Assembly: GCA_002422425.1 (NCBI GenBank)
Contig: DIVG01000073.1
Coordinates: forward strand, 48,597 to 112,596
Length of the DNA stretch: 64,000 bases
Direction: 5' to 3'
From: Akkermansiaceae bacterium UBA6138
GTDB lineage: Bacteria; Verrucomicrobiota; Verrucomicrobiia; Verrucomicrobiales; DEV007
Below are positions 45,106-53,559 of this stretch, one piece after another. Numbering within the stretch: position 1 is the stretch's first letter; every line of letters starts with the position of its first letter. The position numbers and the translations under genes are program-made. A model generated the notes under the pieces. The model did no database searches, was not told the origin of the DNA, and saw nothing but the letters and a program-made list of their open reading frames with translations.

Positions 45106-46605
45106 ATGAAAACCAGTCTTCTTCAAACCTTTGCAACGGAAAACGCGAAGCATCTTACGCGGCGCTCTCTCTTCGGCGGTGCCGCTGCCGGGCTTGGTGG
45201 GATTGCCCTGGGGAATCTCCTCGAGCGCGATGCCTTCGCATCGAGCCCCGATCGCCTCGACGTCTTTGCCAAACCCGTTGGCGAGGGTATCCCCGGTCTG
45301 CCCCATTTTGCGCCGAAGGCAAAGCGGGTTATCTACCTCTTCCAGTCGGGCGGACCGAGCCACGTCGACCTTTTTGATCACAAGGACTTCCTCGACCAAC
45401 ACCACGGCAGCGATCTGCCCGACTCCGTCCGTGGTAGCCAGCGACTCACCGGGATGACCTCGGGTCAGAGCAGCTTCCCCGTCGTGAAGCCGCTCTGGGG
45501 CGGAAAACGCTGCGGGGCCCACGGCACCTGGATCGGGAATCTTTTACCCCATCACCAGACCATCGCCGACGAGATGACGATCATCCGCTCGATGTGGACC
45601 GAGGCGATCAATCACGATCCCGCCATCACTTACATCAACACCGGATCGCAGCAGATGGGCCACGCCTCCATGGGCGCGTGGCTCAGCTACGGGCTCGGAC
45701 GGGAGAATGAAAACTTTCCCGCCTACATGGTTCTGCTGAGCCAGGGCACGGGGAAAAATCCCGGGCAGCCTATCTTTTCGCGGCTCTGGGGGAGCGGCTA
45801 TCTGCCCTCGAGCCATCAGGGGGTCATGCTGCGTCCGGGCGCGAACCCCGTTCTCTATCTCAAAAATCCCGACGGCGTCTCCCGCGACTCCCGACGCAAT
45901 CTCCTCGACACCCTCGGCGATCTCAATCGCCAGCAGGCTGAAACGGTCGGTGATCCCGAGACTCTCGCCCGGGTCGAGGCCTACGAGATGGCCTACCGCA
46001 TGCAGACCTCCGTGCCCGATCTCGCCGATCTGTCCGATGAACCCGCCTCGACCTTCGAACTCTACGGAGAAGAATCGCGCCGCCCCGGAACCTTCGCGGC
46101 GAACTGTCTCATGGCCCGTCGCATGGCGGAGCGCGGGGTACGCTTCATTCAGCTTTTCCATCGCGGCTGGGACCAGCACATTTCCCTGCAAGCGCAGTTG
46201 CCGCGCCAGTGCAGTGACGTCGACCAGCCCACCGCCGCCCTCGTCAAAGACCTCAAGCGCCTCGGCATGCTCGATGACACTCTCGTGATCTGGGGCGGCG
46301 AATTCGGGCGCACCGTCTACAGCCAGGGCGTTCTCGGGTCTCCCTCGGCAGGACGCGACCACCACGGTCGCTGTTTCACCACCTGGATGGCGGGCGGCGG
46401 GATCAAGGCCGGCTTTGACTACGGCACGACCGACGACTACGCCTACAACATCGTCGAAGATCCCGTGCACATCCGTGATCTCAACGCGACGATTCTGCAT
46501 CAGCTAGGGATCGATCACGGACGCTTCAGTTTCAAATTCCGCGGCCTCAATCAGCGGCTCACCGGGGTGGAGGAAGCGCATGTCGTGAAGGGCATCCTCG
46601 CGTGA
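45106..46605 (+). CDS. Tat-exported DUF1501 protein, partner of the ECF-linked cytochrome
   Basis: 499 aa; start ATG 45106 is 17 bp after the cytochrome stop. The Tat motif is LTRRSLFGGAAAGLGG. Family landmarks: VIYLFQSGGPSHVDLFDHKD, MTIIRSMWTEAINHDPA (with the conserved HDPA), MGHASMGAWLSYGLG, ANCLMARRMAERGVRFIQLFHRGWDQH, LVIWGGEFGRTVYSQG, GRDHHGRCFTTWMAGGGIKAG, LNATILHQLGIDH, FKFRGLNQRLTGVEE. This closely follows the standard DUF1501 subtype seen next to PSCyt genes and is longer and more typical than the copy at 23333. It forms a three-gene operon with the sigma and the cytochrome. Its stop abuts an Abi_2 remnant on the other strand. Confidence 0.93.
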   Translation: MKTSLLQTFATENAKHLTRRSLFGGAAAGLGGIALGNLLERDAFASSPDRLDVFAKPVGEGIPGLPHFAPKAKRVIYLFQSGGPSHVDLFDHKDFLDQHHGSDLPDSVRGSQRLTGMTSGQSSFPVVKPLWGGKRCGAHGTWIGNLLPHHQTIADEMTIIRSMWTEAINHDPAITYINTGSQQMGHASMGAWLSYGLGRENENFPAYMVLLSQGTGKNPGQPIFSRLWGSGYLPSSHQGVMLRPGANPVLYLKNPDGVSRDSRRNLLDTLGDLNRQQAETVGDPETLARVEAYEMAYRMQTSVPDLADLSDEPASTFELYGEESRRPGTFAANCLMARRMAERGVRFIQLFHRGWDQHISLQAQLPRQCSDVDQPTAALVKDLKRLGMLDDTLVIWGGEFGRTVYSQGVLGSPSAGRDHHGRCFTTWMAGGGIKAGFDYGTTDDYAYNIVEDPVHIRDLNATILHQLGIDHGRFSFKFRGLNQRLTGVEEAHVVKGILA

Positions 46606-46876
46606 GAAGGCCGGCATCAAGGACGAGAAGTCGCAGCTCGCGGTCGAAGGTGTAGAGGTCGAGCACGGACTGGAAGGTCGTGTCCACGCGAAAGCGGTGG
46701 GTACCGTGATCGACCTCAAGGGGCAGCCAGTAGGCGCAGAGGCGGTAGTAGTTGAGGTGGCCGAGGTAGAAGGCGGCTTCCTTCGGGTCCGGAATCGTCA
46801 ACCCCCTGGATACGAGCAGGGCCACCTGATCCTCGCAGGTGAGGGCGGGTTTCGTGTAGGGACGCTGCGAACTCAT
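46606..46876 (-). pseudogene. Abi_2 (AbiD/AbiF) family gene, 3'-truncated
   Basis: From ATG 46876 the protein reads RPYTKPALTCEDQVALLVSRG, then YLGHLNYYRLCAYWLPLE, FQSVLDLYTFDRELRLLVLDA, the N-terminal ~88 residues of an Abi_2 abortive-infection protein. Homology stops at about 46613. The frame then runs into the DUF1501 gene (stop at 46559) and codes nothing recognisable. Intact members are about 300 aa with R-x4-6-H motifs downstream, so the HEPN-like active part is missing. It lies 26 bp after the yhcG remnant on the same strand. Confidence 0.78.
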
Positions 46877-46902
46877 CGCTCCCTCCTTTCCGCTTCACCG
46901 AG

Positions 46903-47565
46903 CTACAAAAAAAGACCCGCCGGTTTGAGGGTGGAATTTCGCCCATAGCCTTGGCAGGTTCTGTTGAGCGATGTTATAACAAATCGCGACAATTGCGAAG
47001 GCAAATTTGTGAAATTTTTCACAAACGACGACAATCTCTTCATTTCGAGCGCCAACTCAATGCCGGGACTGAGGCCGAAGACTCCGTGACGGGTCACCTT
47101 GATGATGCGTTCACCAACCCGGACCCAATCGTGTTCCTGCCCGCCGCAGAGCTTGTCCAGAAGGGCGATGTGGTGATACCACGACAATTGTGCAGCAGCT
47201 TGCTGCACAATGGTTTCTTCCCGGTTTTGTAAAAGTGCAGCAGCCTGCTGCCCAATTGGTGCCACTCGCTGTGGCGCGATTTGATCAAGGCTGTACTCCC
47301 GCGCGAAACGGATCATGTATTTCAGGTTTCGCTCCGAGAACCCCTTCTCCTCGGGCAACTCGTTCTTCAGTGCCGCAGCCAGCCGGGGGATAACACCCGT
47401 GCCCCAGCCTTCCTCTTTTTGGCGAGCTGCGATCAGGCAACCGATGTCCCAATACATCCGGATCATCTCGGCGTTGGCCGAAAGAGCGGCGCGCTGCTGT
47501 GCCCGGCGGACGCGGGCTTTGATCTCGATGAGGAGATCGCGGGAGATAGCGAGTTCCTTGCTCAC
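46903..47565 (-). pseudogene. YhcG (DUF1016) nuclease gene with degraded 3' part
   Basis: The likely start is GTG 47565, overlapping the hsdM stop (GTGA). The N-terminal domain is good: RDLLIEIKARVRRAQQRAAL, MIRMYWDIGCLIAARQKEEG, GVIPRLAAALKNELPEEKGFSERNLKYMIRFAREY, and QLSWYHHIALLDKL. After that the DUF1016 nuclease domain is scrambled: only scraps such as NFTNLPSQLS (compare TNF-x3-LPxPQSDLA in relatives) remain, and another frame carries NIAQQNLPRLW. This suggests at least one frameshift plus loss of the final ~100 residues with the PD-(D/E)XK core. An internal near-repeat QQAAAL/QQAAAQL is present. Probably inactive. Confidence 0.72.
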
Positions 47566-49210
47566 TTCGTCAGCCCTCCGATCATGTCCAAAATGCGATC
47601 GGTGCACGCTTTCAACTCCGCATCAATCTCGTCCAGCGGACGCGGCGGCTGGAAGATGTAGAAGTGCCGGTTGAAAGGGATCTCATAGCCGACCTTGGTC
47701 TTCTCATGATCGATCCTCGCGTCCGGCGCGTGGGGCAGGACCTCGCGTTTGAAGTAGGCCTCGACGTCCTCGCTCAGCGGCACGTTCTCGGTGTCGCGCA
47801 GACTGCTGTCGGGGACGGGTTTGCCTTTGCCTTTGCCCTTCTGGCCCACGACGATCTTGCCATCGGCATCCCGCTCGGGCCGCTCGACGGTGATGGTGCG
47901 ATAACCGAAGGCCTCGTTCTTGAAAATCCGGCTGACGGGGACTCCGTCGCGGGTCTCTTCGCGGAATTCGCCGAAGAGGCGGGTGATGTCCTCGATGTGG
48001 GCAGGGCTCAGCTCCTTGCGTTTGCTGCCGAGGCTCTTGCGCATCTTCTGCCAGAAGCGCGAGGCGTCGATGAGCTGGACCTTGCCCTTGCGGGCGGCGG
48101 GTTTCCGGTTGCTGACGATCCAGACGTAGGTGCTGATACCGGTGTTGTAAAACATGTCGGTGGGCAGGCCAATGATGGCCTCGACGAGGTCGTTCTCCAG
48201 CACGTAGCGGCGGATCTCGCTCTCGCCCGAACCCGCGCCGCCGGTGAAGAGCGGGGAGCCGTTGAGGACGATGCCGAAGCGGCTGCCCCCATCCCTGGCC
48301 GGGCGCATCTTGGAGATGAGGTGGAGGAGGAAGAGGAGCGAGCCGTCGCCGACCCGCGGGAGCCCGGGCCCGAAGCGGCCGTTGTAGCCGTGCTCGAGGA
48401 ATTCCTTGCGAATGATGACTTCGATCTTCTTCCACTCGACGCCGAAGGGCGGGTTCGAGAGCATGTAGTCGAAGACCTTTCCGATCAGCCCGTCGGCGGA
48501 GAGGGTGTTGCCGAAGATGATGTTGGCGATGTCCTGCCCTTTGATGAGCATGTCGGCCTTGCAGATCGCGTAGGACTCGGCGTTGAGCTCCTGCCCGTAC
48601 ATGACGAGGCGGGCGTCGGGGTTGAGACCGAGAAGGTGGTCCTCGGCCACGCTGACCATGCCGCCGGTGCCGATCGATCATAGAGCGAGCGGACGACGCC
48701 GGGTTTCGTCAGCACGTCGTCGTCCTCGATGAAGAGCAGATTCACCATCAGCCGGATGGCGTCGCGCGGGGTGAAGTGTTCCCGGGCGGTCTCGTTGGAA
48801 AGCTCGGCGAACTTGCGGATGAGCTCCTCGAAGACGGCCCCCATCTGGGCATCGTCGATCGTCTCGGGGTGCAGGTCGATATTCGCGGACTTCTCGGTGA
48901 CGAGGTAAAGCAGGCTGGCCTTGTCGAGCTTGTCGATCTGGGTGTGGAAGTCGAAACTCTCGAAAATGTCCCGCACCGCGGGCGAGAAACCCCGGAGGTA
49001 GGAGCGCAGGTTTTCCCCGATGTGGTCCTGGTCGCCCATGAGCCGCTTCAGGTCGAGCGGCGAGGTGTTGTAAAAGAGCTGGCCCGATTTCTTGAGGAGA
49101 AAGGGCTCGGGGTTCAGCCCGGCCGCCTCGCGCTTCTCCTTTTCAGTAAGCACGTCGGTCTTGGTGGCCTCGAGGAAGCAGTCGAGGCGGCGCAGCACGG
49201 TGAAGGGCAG
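47562..49210 (-). pseudogene. hsdM: hsdM type I methyltransferase gene, 5'-truncated and frameshifted
   Basis: Homology starts at ~49210 with LPFTVLRRLDCFLEATK, so the first ~30-40 residues are missing; upstream codons to 49303 are unrelated. N-terminal helical domain is present (NLRSYLRGFSPAVRDIFESFDFHTQIDKL; HFTPRDAIRLMVNLLF). At 48672-48680 the frame breaks inside the SAM motif: expected DP-x-x-GTGG reads GAT then CGATC in place of nine bases, about -4 bp, and the rest (MVSVAEDHLLGLNPDARLVM, LSNPPFGVEWKK with the NPPF catalytic motif, GSPLFTGGAGSGESEIRRY, GLPTDMFYNTGISTYVW) continues in another frame to 47562. Two independent lesions mean no functional methylase. Confidence 0.88.
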
Positions 49211-49296
49211 GTTCGAGTGAACCGGCACCGGGCCTGTCGAAAACCGGGAAGCTCTTCGCGACGATACGCGTGGTCCACGGGGATCTCCGCCCCCCT

Positions 49297-51636
49297 TCAC
49301 CACTTCACCTTCCCCAGCCTCAGCGCATTTGAGATCACCGAGACCGAGCTCAGGCTCATTGCCGCGCCGGCGAGAATAGGGCTGAGGAGGAGGCCGAAGA
49401 ATGGATAGAGCAGCCCTGCCGCGACCGGGATGCCGAGGGCGTTGTAGAGAAAAGCGAACACGAGATTCTGCCGGATGTTGCGCAGGGTCGCGCGGCTGAG
49501 ATGAATGGCGCGCGCGATGGCGCGGAGATCGCCTTTGACGAGAGTGACGCCGGCGCTCTGCATCGCGACGTCGGTGCCTGTGCCCATGGCGATGCCGACA
49601 TCGGCGGCGGCGAGGGCGGGCGCGTCATTGATGCCGTCACCGGCCATCGCCACGACTTCACCGAGCCCATGGAGCCGCCGCACCTCGGCGATCTTGTCGG
49701 CCGGAGTGACGCCGGCTTTGAACTCCGTTAGTGCCAGTTCCTTCGCCACCGCCGCAGCGGTGCGCTCGTGATCGCCGGTGAGCATGATCACTTTCACCCC
49801 GAGCTCGTCGAGATCTTTCAGCGCCTCGGCCGTGGTGGTTTTGACAGGGTCCGCCACGGTCAGCAGTCCCGACGCGACGCCGTCGAGGGCGACAAAGAGA
49901 GCCGTCTCGCCGAGCGTCTGGCGCTCCTTCGCCTCGGGCTCGAGCGCGTCGATGCCGCTCACTCCCTGCTCGCGCAGAAAGTCGCTTTTCCCGATGACGA
50001 CGAGATGCCCGTCGACCCTACCCGAAACACCGCCGCCGGTGCTGGAGACAAACTCAACGACCGGGAGCAGGGCGAGACCTTTTTCCTCCGCTCCGCGAAC
50101 CACGGCCGCCGCGAGGGGATGTTCGCTCGATTGCTCGAGCGACGCGGCCAGTTGGAGGAGCTTGTCCGGCTCCACTTCTCCGGCGGTCAGGATCAGGGAG
50201 AAGCGCGGACGGCCCTCGGTGAGCGTGCCGGTTTTGTCCACGAGCAGGGTCGTGACTTTTTCGAGCCGCTCAAGGGCGGCAGCGTCTTTCACGAGGATGC
50301 CGTCGCGCGCGCCGCGTCCGACGCCGACCATGATGGACATGGGCGTGGCGAGACCGAGGGCACAGGGACAGGCGATGATGAGCACCGCAACCGCATTGAC
50401 GATGGCAAAGGCGAGGCGAGGCTCGGGCCCGAGCCACCACCAGAGGGCGAAGGTGAGCACCGCGATGACCAGCACCGCCGGGACAAAATACGAAGCTACT
50501 TTATCCGCCAATCCCTGGATGGGCGCACGGCTGCGCTGCGCCTGCGCCACCATCGCGACGATCTGCGAGAGCAGGGTCTCGTCTCCGACGCGCGCGGCCT
50601 CCATCACAAATCCGCCCGTTCCGTTGACCGTGCCGCCCGAGACTGCATCGCCGGGAGACTTTGCCACGGGCATGGACTCGCCCGTGAGCATGGACTCATC
50701 GATCGGAGAAGAGCCCTCGACGATGATCCCGTCGACGGGGATTTTGTCCCCCGGTCTGACGCGCAGTTTATCGCCGACAGCGACATCGGAGAGCGGCACC
50801 TCTTCGTCGCCGGTATCCGTAACCCGGCGCGCCGTGGGCGGGGCGAGATCGAGGAGTGCCCGGATCGCGCTGCCCGTTCGGCTGCGCGCGCGCGCCTCGA
50901 GCCACTGCCCGACGATGACGAGGACGATGATGACCGCGGCCGCTTCGAAATAGAGCCCCACGCCGCCGTGCGTCCGCATCGAGACGGGAAAAAGGCCGGG
51001 GAAGAAAAAAGCGACGAGGCTGTAAAGGTAAGCGGCCCCGACCCCGATGCTGATGAGTGTCCACATGTTCCAGTGGCCGGTGCGCAGCGAAACCCAGCCG
51101 CGACGGAAAAAGGGAGCGCCCGCCCACACGACTACGGGAGTGCTCAGGACCGCCTGAATCCACCTCGAGACCTCGCCATTGATCCAGTGATCGTGCCCTA
51201 TCCCCGGGAAGAGATGCACCATCGCGAGAACAAAGACCGGGAGCGTGAGAATCCCCGCGATGAGGAGACGGCGGCGAAGGTCGCGCGCCTCGTGATCTTC
51301 CTCCTCATCCCCGCCTGCGGCCGATCTCACCGGTTCGAGGGCCATCCCGCATTTGGGGCAATCTCCGGGGTGATCCGAGACGACTTCGGGATGCATCGGA
51401 CAGGTGTAAGTGACATTCACGGGAGCTTTCCATGAAGGATTGCGCTCCAGCGCCATGCCGCACTTCGGACAGTCTCCGGGCTTGTCCGACTCGACTCCGG
51501 GACACATCGGGCAAAAGTATTTCGCCTCTGAGGACGCTTTGACGACTTCGTCCGACCCGTGCCCGTGACAGCACGAGCCCGCCTTCACTGGTTCGGGCTC
51601 GGGTTCCGCGGCGGGGTCTTGGCAAAAGCTGCTCAT
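49297..51636 (-). CDS. copA: Copper-type P1B ATPase with two heavy-metal binding domains
   Basis: 779 aa. The N-terminus has SCCHGHGSDE and two zinc-finger-like metal domains of the type CPMHPEVVSDHPGDCPKCGMAL (first copy CPMCPGVESDKPGDCPKCGM). Eight membrane helices are expected. Motifs: CPCALGLATPMSIMVG (helix 6 metal site), DKTGTLTEG with phospho-Asp, SSEHPLA, GDGINDAPAL, NLVFAFLYNALGIPVAAGLLYP (helix 7 N/Y) and MSLSSVSVISNALRLG (helix 8 M-S-x-S), which together mark Cu(I)-exporting ATPases. The ending LGKVKW is complete. It is the last gene of a same-strand cluster with metal-sensing regulators (52087-53781). An hsdM remnant begins ~87 bp after its stop. Confidence 0.94.
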   Translation of the reverse strand: MSSFCQDPAAEPEPEPVKAGSCCHGHGSDEVVKASSEAKYFCPMCPGVESDKPGDCPKCGMALERNPSWKAPVNVTYTCPMHPEVVSDHPGDCPKCGMALEPVRSAAGGDEEEDHEARDLRRRLLIAGILTLPVFVLAMVHLFPGIGHDHWINGEVSRWIQAVLSTPVVVWAGAPFFRRGWVSLRTGHWNMWTLISIGVGAAYLYSLVAFFFPGLFPVSMRTHGGVGLYFEAAAVIIVLVIVGQWLEARARSRTGSAIRALLDLAPPTARRVTDTGDEEVPLSDVAVGDKLRVRPGDKIPVDGIIVEGSSPIDESMLTGESMPVAKSPGDAVSGGTVNGTGGFVMEAARVGDETLLSQIVAMVAQAQRSRAPIQGLADKVASYFVPAVLVIAVLTFALWWWLGPEPRLAFAIVNAVAVLIIACPCALGLATPMSIMVGVGRGARDGILVKDAAALERLEKVTTLLVDKTGTLTEGRPRFSLILTAGEVEPDKLLQLAASLEQSSEHPLAAAVVRGAEEKGLALLPVVEFVSSTGGGVSGRVDGHLVVIGKSDFLREQGVSGIDALEPEAKERQTLGETALFVALDGVASGLLTVADPVKTTTAEALKDLDELGVKVIMLTGDHERTAAAVAKELALTEFKAGVTPADKIAEVRRLHGLGEVVAMAGDGINDAPALAAADVGIAMGTGTDVAMQSAGVTLVKGDLRAIARAIHLSRATLRNIRQNLVFAFLYNALGIPVAAGLLYPFFGLLLSPILAGAAMSLSSVSVISNALRLGKVKW

Positions 51637-51695
51637 GATTAAAAATCGGGTCGCCTACCTTACCGCAGGAAAGAGCAGGATACCATGGGGGAAAC

Positions 51696-51724
51696 CCCTG
51701 CCGGAAAGAAATTCTCCGGCAGGG
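51696..51724 (-). repeat. 10-bp hairpin between the YHS-like gene and copA
   Basis: CCCTGCCGGA (51696-51705), a 9-nt loop, TCCGGCAGGG (51715-51724), a perfect inverted repeat in the 115-bp gap before copA. On the minus strand the downstream bases are GTTTCCCCC, a poor T-run. It may be a partial terminator or mRNA processing site that lowers copA relative to the small upstream gene. Confidence 0.5.
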
Positions 51725-51751
51725 CCGCCCGCCTGTTCTTCCGGAACTGAA

Positions 51752-51982
51752 TTATTTCAGCTTCGAGAGATATTTCGCCGGGTTCGCCTCGAATTTTTTG
51801 ACGCAGGGTTTGCAGCAGAATTTCACTTCCTGACCATCATAGTTTTTGACGATCACTTTGCCCATGCTGCCGAGCTCATTATCAGTCACGAGACAAACTT
51901 TGAGCGGGTAGGAGGCGGCCAACGCGGAGGGTATGGCGGTGGCAAGGACGAGGAAGGACAGAAGAATCAGAGTCAGTTTCAT
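51752..51982 (-). CDS. Small secreted YHS/TRASH-like metal-binding protein
   Basis: 76 aa. Signal peptide LTLILLSFLVLATAIPSALAA, then a short domain with LKVCLVTDNELGSMGK and VKFCCKPCVKKFEANPAKYLSKL. The Cys-Cys-x-x-Cys cluster followed by KKFEANPAKYL is the YHS/TRASH pattern found in copper proteins and at the ends of P-ATPases. A periplasmic copper scavenger or chaperone is likely. It lies between the ECF sigma and copA; the 104-bp gap before it has a GGACCG/CGGTCC stem next to a seven-T tract (not oriented as a terminator for this strand). Confidence 0.8.
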   Translation of the reverse strand: MKLTLILLSFLVLATAIPSALAASYPLKVCLVTDNELGSMGKVIVKNYDGQEVKFCCKPCVKKFEANPAKYLSKLK

Positions 51983-52086
51983 GGGTGGATTTTGGTTGGT
52001 GTTTTTTTAATCGGACCGCCTGAACTGAGCCGGTCCAATCGTGTAACTCCGCCCGTTCCTCTACCCCTCAAAAAATTCCTTTTAAT

Positions 52087-52656
52087 TTAGGAAAGTTCTT
52101 TGGAGAGTCTCTCCCGAAGTTCCCGGCGGGCGCGGTAGACGCGCAACTCGACCGCTTTTACGGAGCAGCCAAGCGTGCGAGCCACGTCGGCCTGGCTCAT
52201 CTCTTCGACGGTGAAAAGCAGGAGCGCCTCACGAAGGTCAACGGGAAGCGCCGCGATCGCCCGATTGACCATGACGGCTTTTTCGTGCAGAGCGGCCGCC
52301 TCATCGGGAGTGGGATTCCGGTCGACCGCTTCGTGGACGAGATTCCCCTGCTCATCTTCCACCGGAACAGAGGGATGCCGCTTTTTCCAGCGGACCTGAC
52401 TGCGGGCGAGATTGGCCGCGATATGGAAAAGGTAAGTCGAAAACTTCGCCACCGCCTTGTAACGATGACGACCGGTGTAGAGCCGCACGAATGTCTCCTG
52501 GGTGAGGTCCATGGCCGTCGCATGGTTCCCTACCATTCGCAGAAGAAAGGCCGCCACCCTCTCACGCCAGCGATCCATCAGTTCGTTGAGGGCGAGATCA
52601 TCCCCCGCGGCGAGCCTCTGCATCAGTAACACATCGGCATCCGTGTTTTCGTCCAT
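52087..52656 (-). CDS. ECF sigma factor of the metal-response cassette
   Basis: 189 aa. Region 2: LNELMDRWRERVAAFLLRMVGNHATAMDLTQETFVRLY and FSTYLFHIAANLARSQVRWKKR. Region 4: ALPVDLREALLLFTVEEMSQADVARTLGCSVKAVELRVYRARRELRERL. It is a complete classical ECF sigma factor. The gene follows an anti-sigma-like and a sensor gene (order anti-sigma, sensor, sigma), as in the cnrYXH nickel/cobalt system of Cupriavidus, and precedes the YHS protein and copA. Start ATG 52656 is 13 bp after the sensor stop. Confidence 0.92.
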   Translation of the reverse strand: MDENTDADVLLMQRLAAGDDLALNELMDRWRERVAAFLLRMVGNHATAMDLTQETFVRLYTGRHRYKAVAKFSTYLFHIAANLARSQVRWKKRHPSVPVEDEQGNLVHEAVDRNPTPDEAAALHEKAVMVNRAIAALPVDLREALLLFTVEEMSQADVARTLGCSVKAVELRVYRARRELRERLSKELS

Positions 52657-52669
52657 AGGAAGGTTCCGA

Positions 52670-53155
52670 TCAATGCGTGCCCGACCCGGGTTTGTGATCC
52701 ATCGTCATGTCAATGACGTGCGGTATCATCGCCTCAAGATACCTCTTCGCCTGATCGGGCGGGAGGACTGCAGCCGTTTCATAGAGGTGCTCCAGCATCG
52801 CGGACTGACACTCGGCGAGAAGGTGGGCGTGCTCGCGAAAGGCTTCCCTCAGCCCGGGCGAGACATCCTTACCGGCAACGACCAGTTCCGTCACTTTGTT
52901 GCGGGAGACAATGATTTTTTCGCACAGAATTTCACAGGTGGGCCGGTAGGCAAGGTGCAGCGCCGAAACTCTGGCGAACTGTTCTTCTGTCAGCTTGAAC
53001 TCGTGTCGCAGCCAGTCTAATTCGGGAAGCACAGGAGAGGCGTGCCCCTCTGCGCGATCTTCCGATACGGGAACCCCGGGCGATCGGCTCGTCAGCACGA
53101 AGCCGGCGATTCCCGCCAGCAGCGCCGCGATTAACGTAAGAAGACCCCGCTTCAT
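52670..53155 (-). CDS. Periplasmic heavy-metal sensor, CnrX-like
   Basis: 161 aa. N-terminal membrane anchor/signal LLTLIAALLAGIAGFVLT. The mature part is helical: LDWLRHEFKLTEEQFARVSALHLAYRPTCEILCEKI, a second helix pair with FREHAHLLAECQSAMLEHLYE, and the ending PPDQAKRYLEAMIPHVIDMTMDHKPG. The H-E-F-x-L-T-x-x-Q-F and Y-x-P-x-C-x-x-x-C parts fit the periplasmic metal-resistance sensor family (CnrX/ZraP type) with His, Cys and Met ligands. Its start overlaps the anti-sigma stop by 4 bp (ATGA). It probably relays periplasmic metal levels to the anti-sigma. Confidence 0.82.
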   Translation of the reverse strand: MKRGLLTLIAALLAGIAGFVLTSRSPGVPVSEDRAEGHASPVLPELDWLRHEFKLTEEQFARVSALHLAYRPTCEILCEKIIVSRNKVTELVVAGKDVSPGLREAFREHAHLLAECQSAMLEHLYETAAVLPPDQAKRYLEAMIPHVIDMTMDHKPGSGTH

Positions 53156-53475
53156 TCAAGCTTTTCCGGATGGGCCGCCCTCGTCGGATCGATGGAGACA
53201 AGATAAGCCGCCATCAACTGGTTCGCATCGGTTTCCGGTGCCGTGAGCCTCCCGAATCCTCCACCGAGAATCAGCATCGTCACGACCGCAGCTGTCGCGA
53301 TAGCGGGCTGCGCGAGAAGTTGGAAAAATGATTCCATCCAGTCGCTTAATCCCGCGACCCGCGGACTCTTCCCGGCGACCGAGACCTTCGCCCATACTTC
53401 ACGCTGGAAGAAGGACGGGAACTCCGGAGTAAAATGGGTCTCGCGGAGTAAGAGGTCTAGTTCATCGTCATTCAT
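53152..53475 (-). CDS. Membrane anti-sigma factor, CnrY-like position
   Basis: 107 aa from ATG 53475 (the frame extends 17 codons upstream). The cytoplasmic head (DDELDLLLRETHFTPEFPSFFQREVWAKV) has the acidic/aromatic look of short anti-sigma peptides; one membrane helix follows (PAIATAAVVTMLILGGGFG), then a short outer tail (NQLMAAYLVSIDP). No HxxxCxxC zinc motif is present. It starts the cassette anti-sigma/sensor/sigma and overlaps the sensor gene by 4 bp. The assignment rests mainly on position and topology. Confidence 0.72.
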   Translation of the reverse strand: MNDDELDLLLRETHFTPEFPSFFQREVWAKVSVAGKSPRVAGLSDWMESFFQLLAQPAIATAAVVTMLILGGGFGRLTAPETDANQLMAAYLVSIDPTRAAHPEKLE

Positions 53476-53559
53476 GTCAGTTGAATCATGCCGGAATTTT
53501 GCAGAAAAGACAACCCGCCGGATCATCCGATACCCGGCGAGTTATCGCCACCGGGCCTT

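Noticed and set aside
47187..47211. 11-bp inverted repeat ATTGTGCAGCA/TGCTGCACAAT, plus TTTGTGAAA/TTTCACAAA at 47006-47025
   Set aside because: Both fall in yhcG coding text (QQAAAQL and KNFTN segments) and are likely coding coincidences.
49211..49296. GGTTCGAGTGAACC near the hsdM break as a tRNA fragment or attachment site
   Set aside because: It does not fit a T-arm consensus and no tRNA or integrase is nearby.
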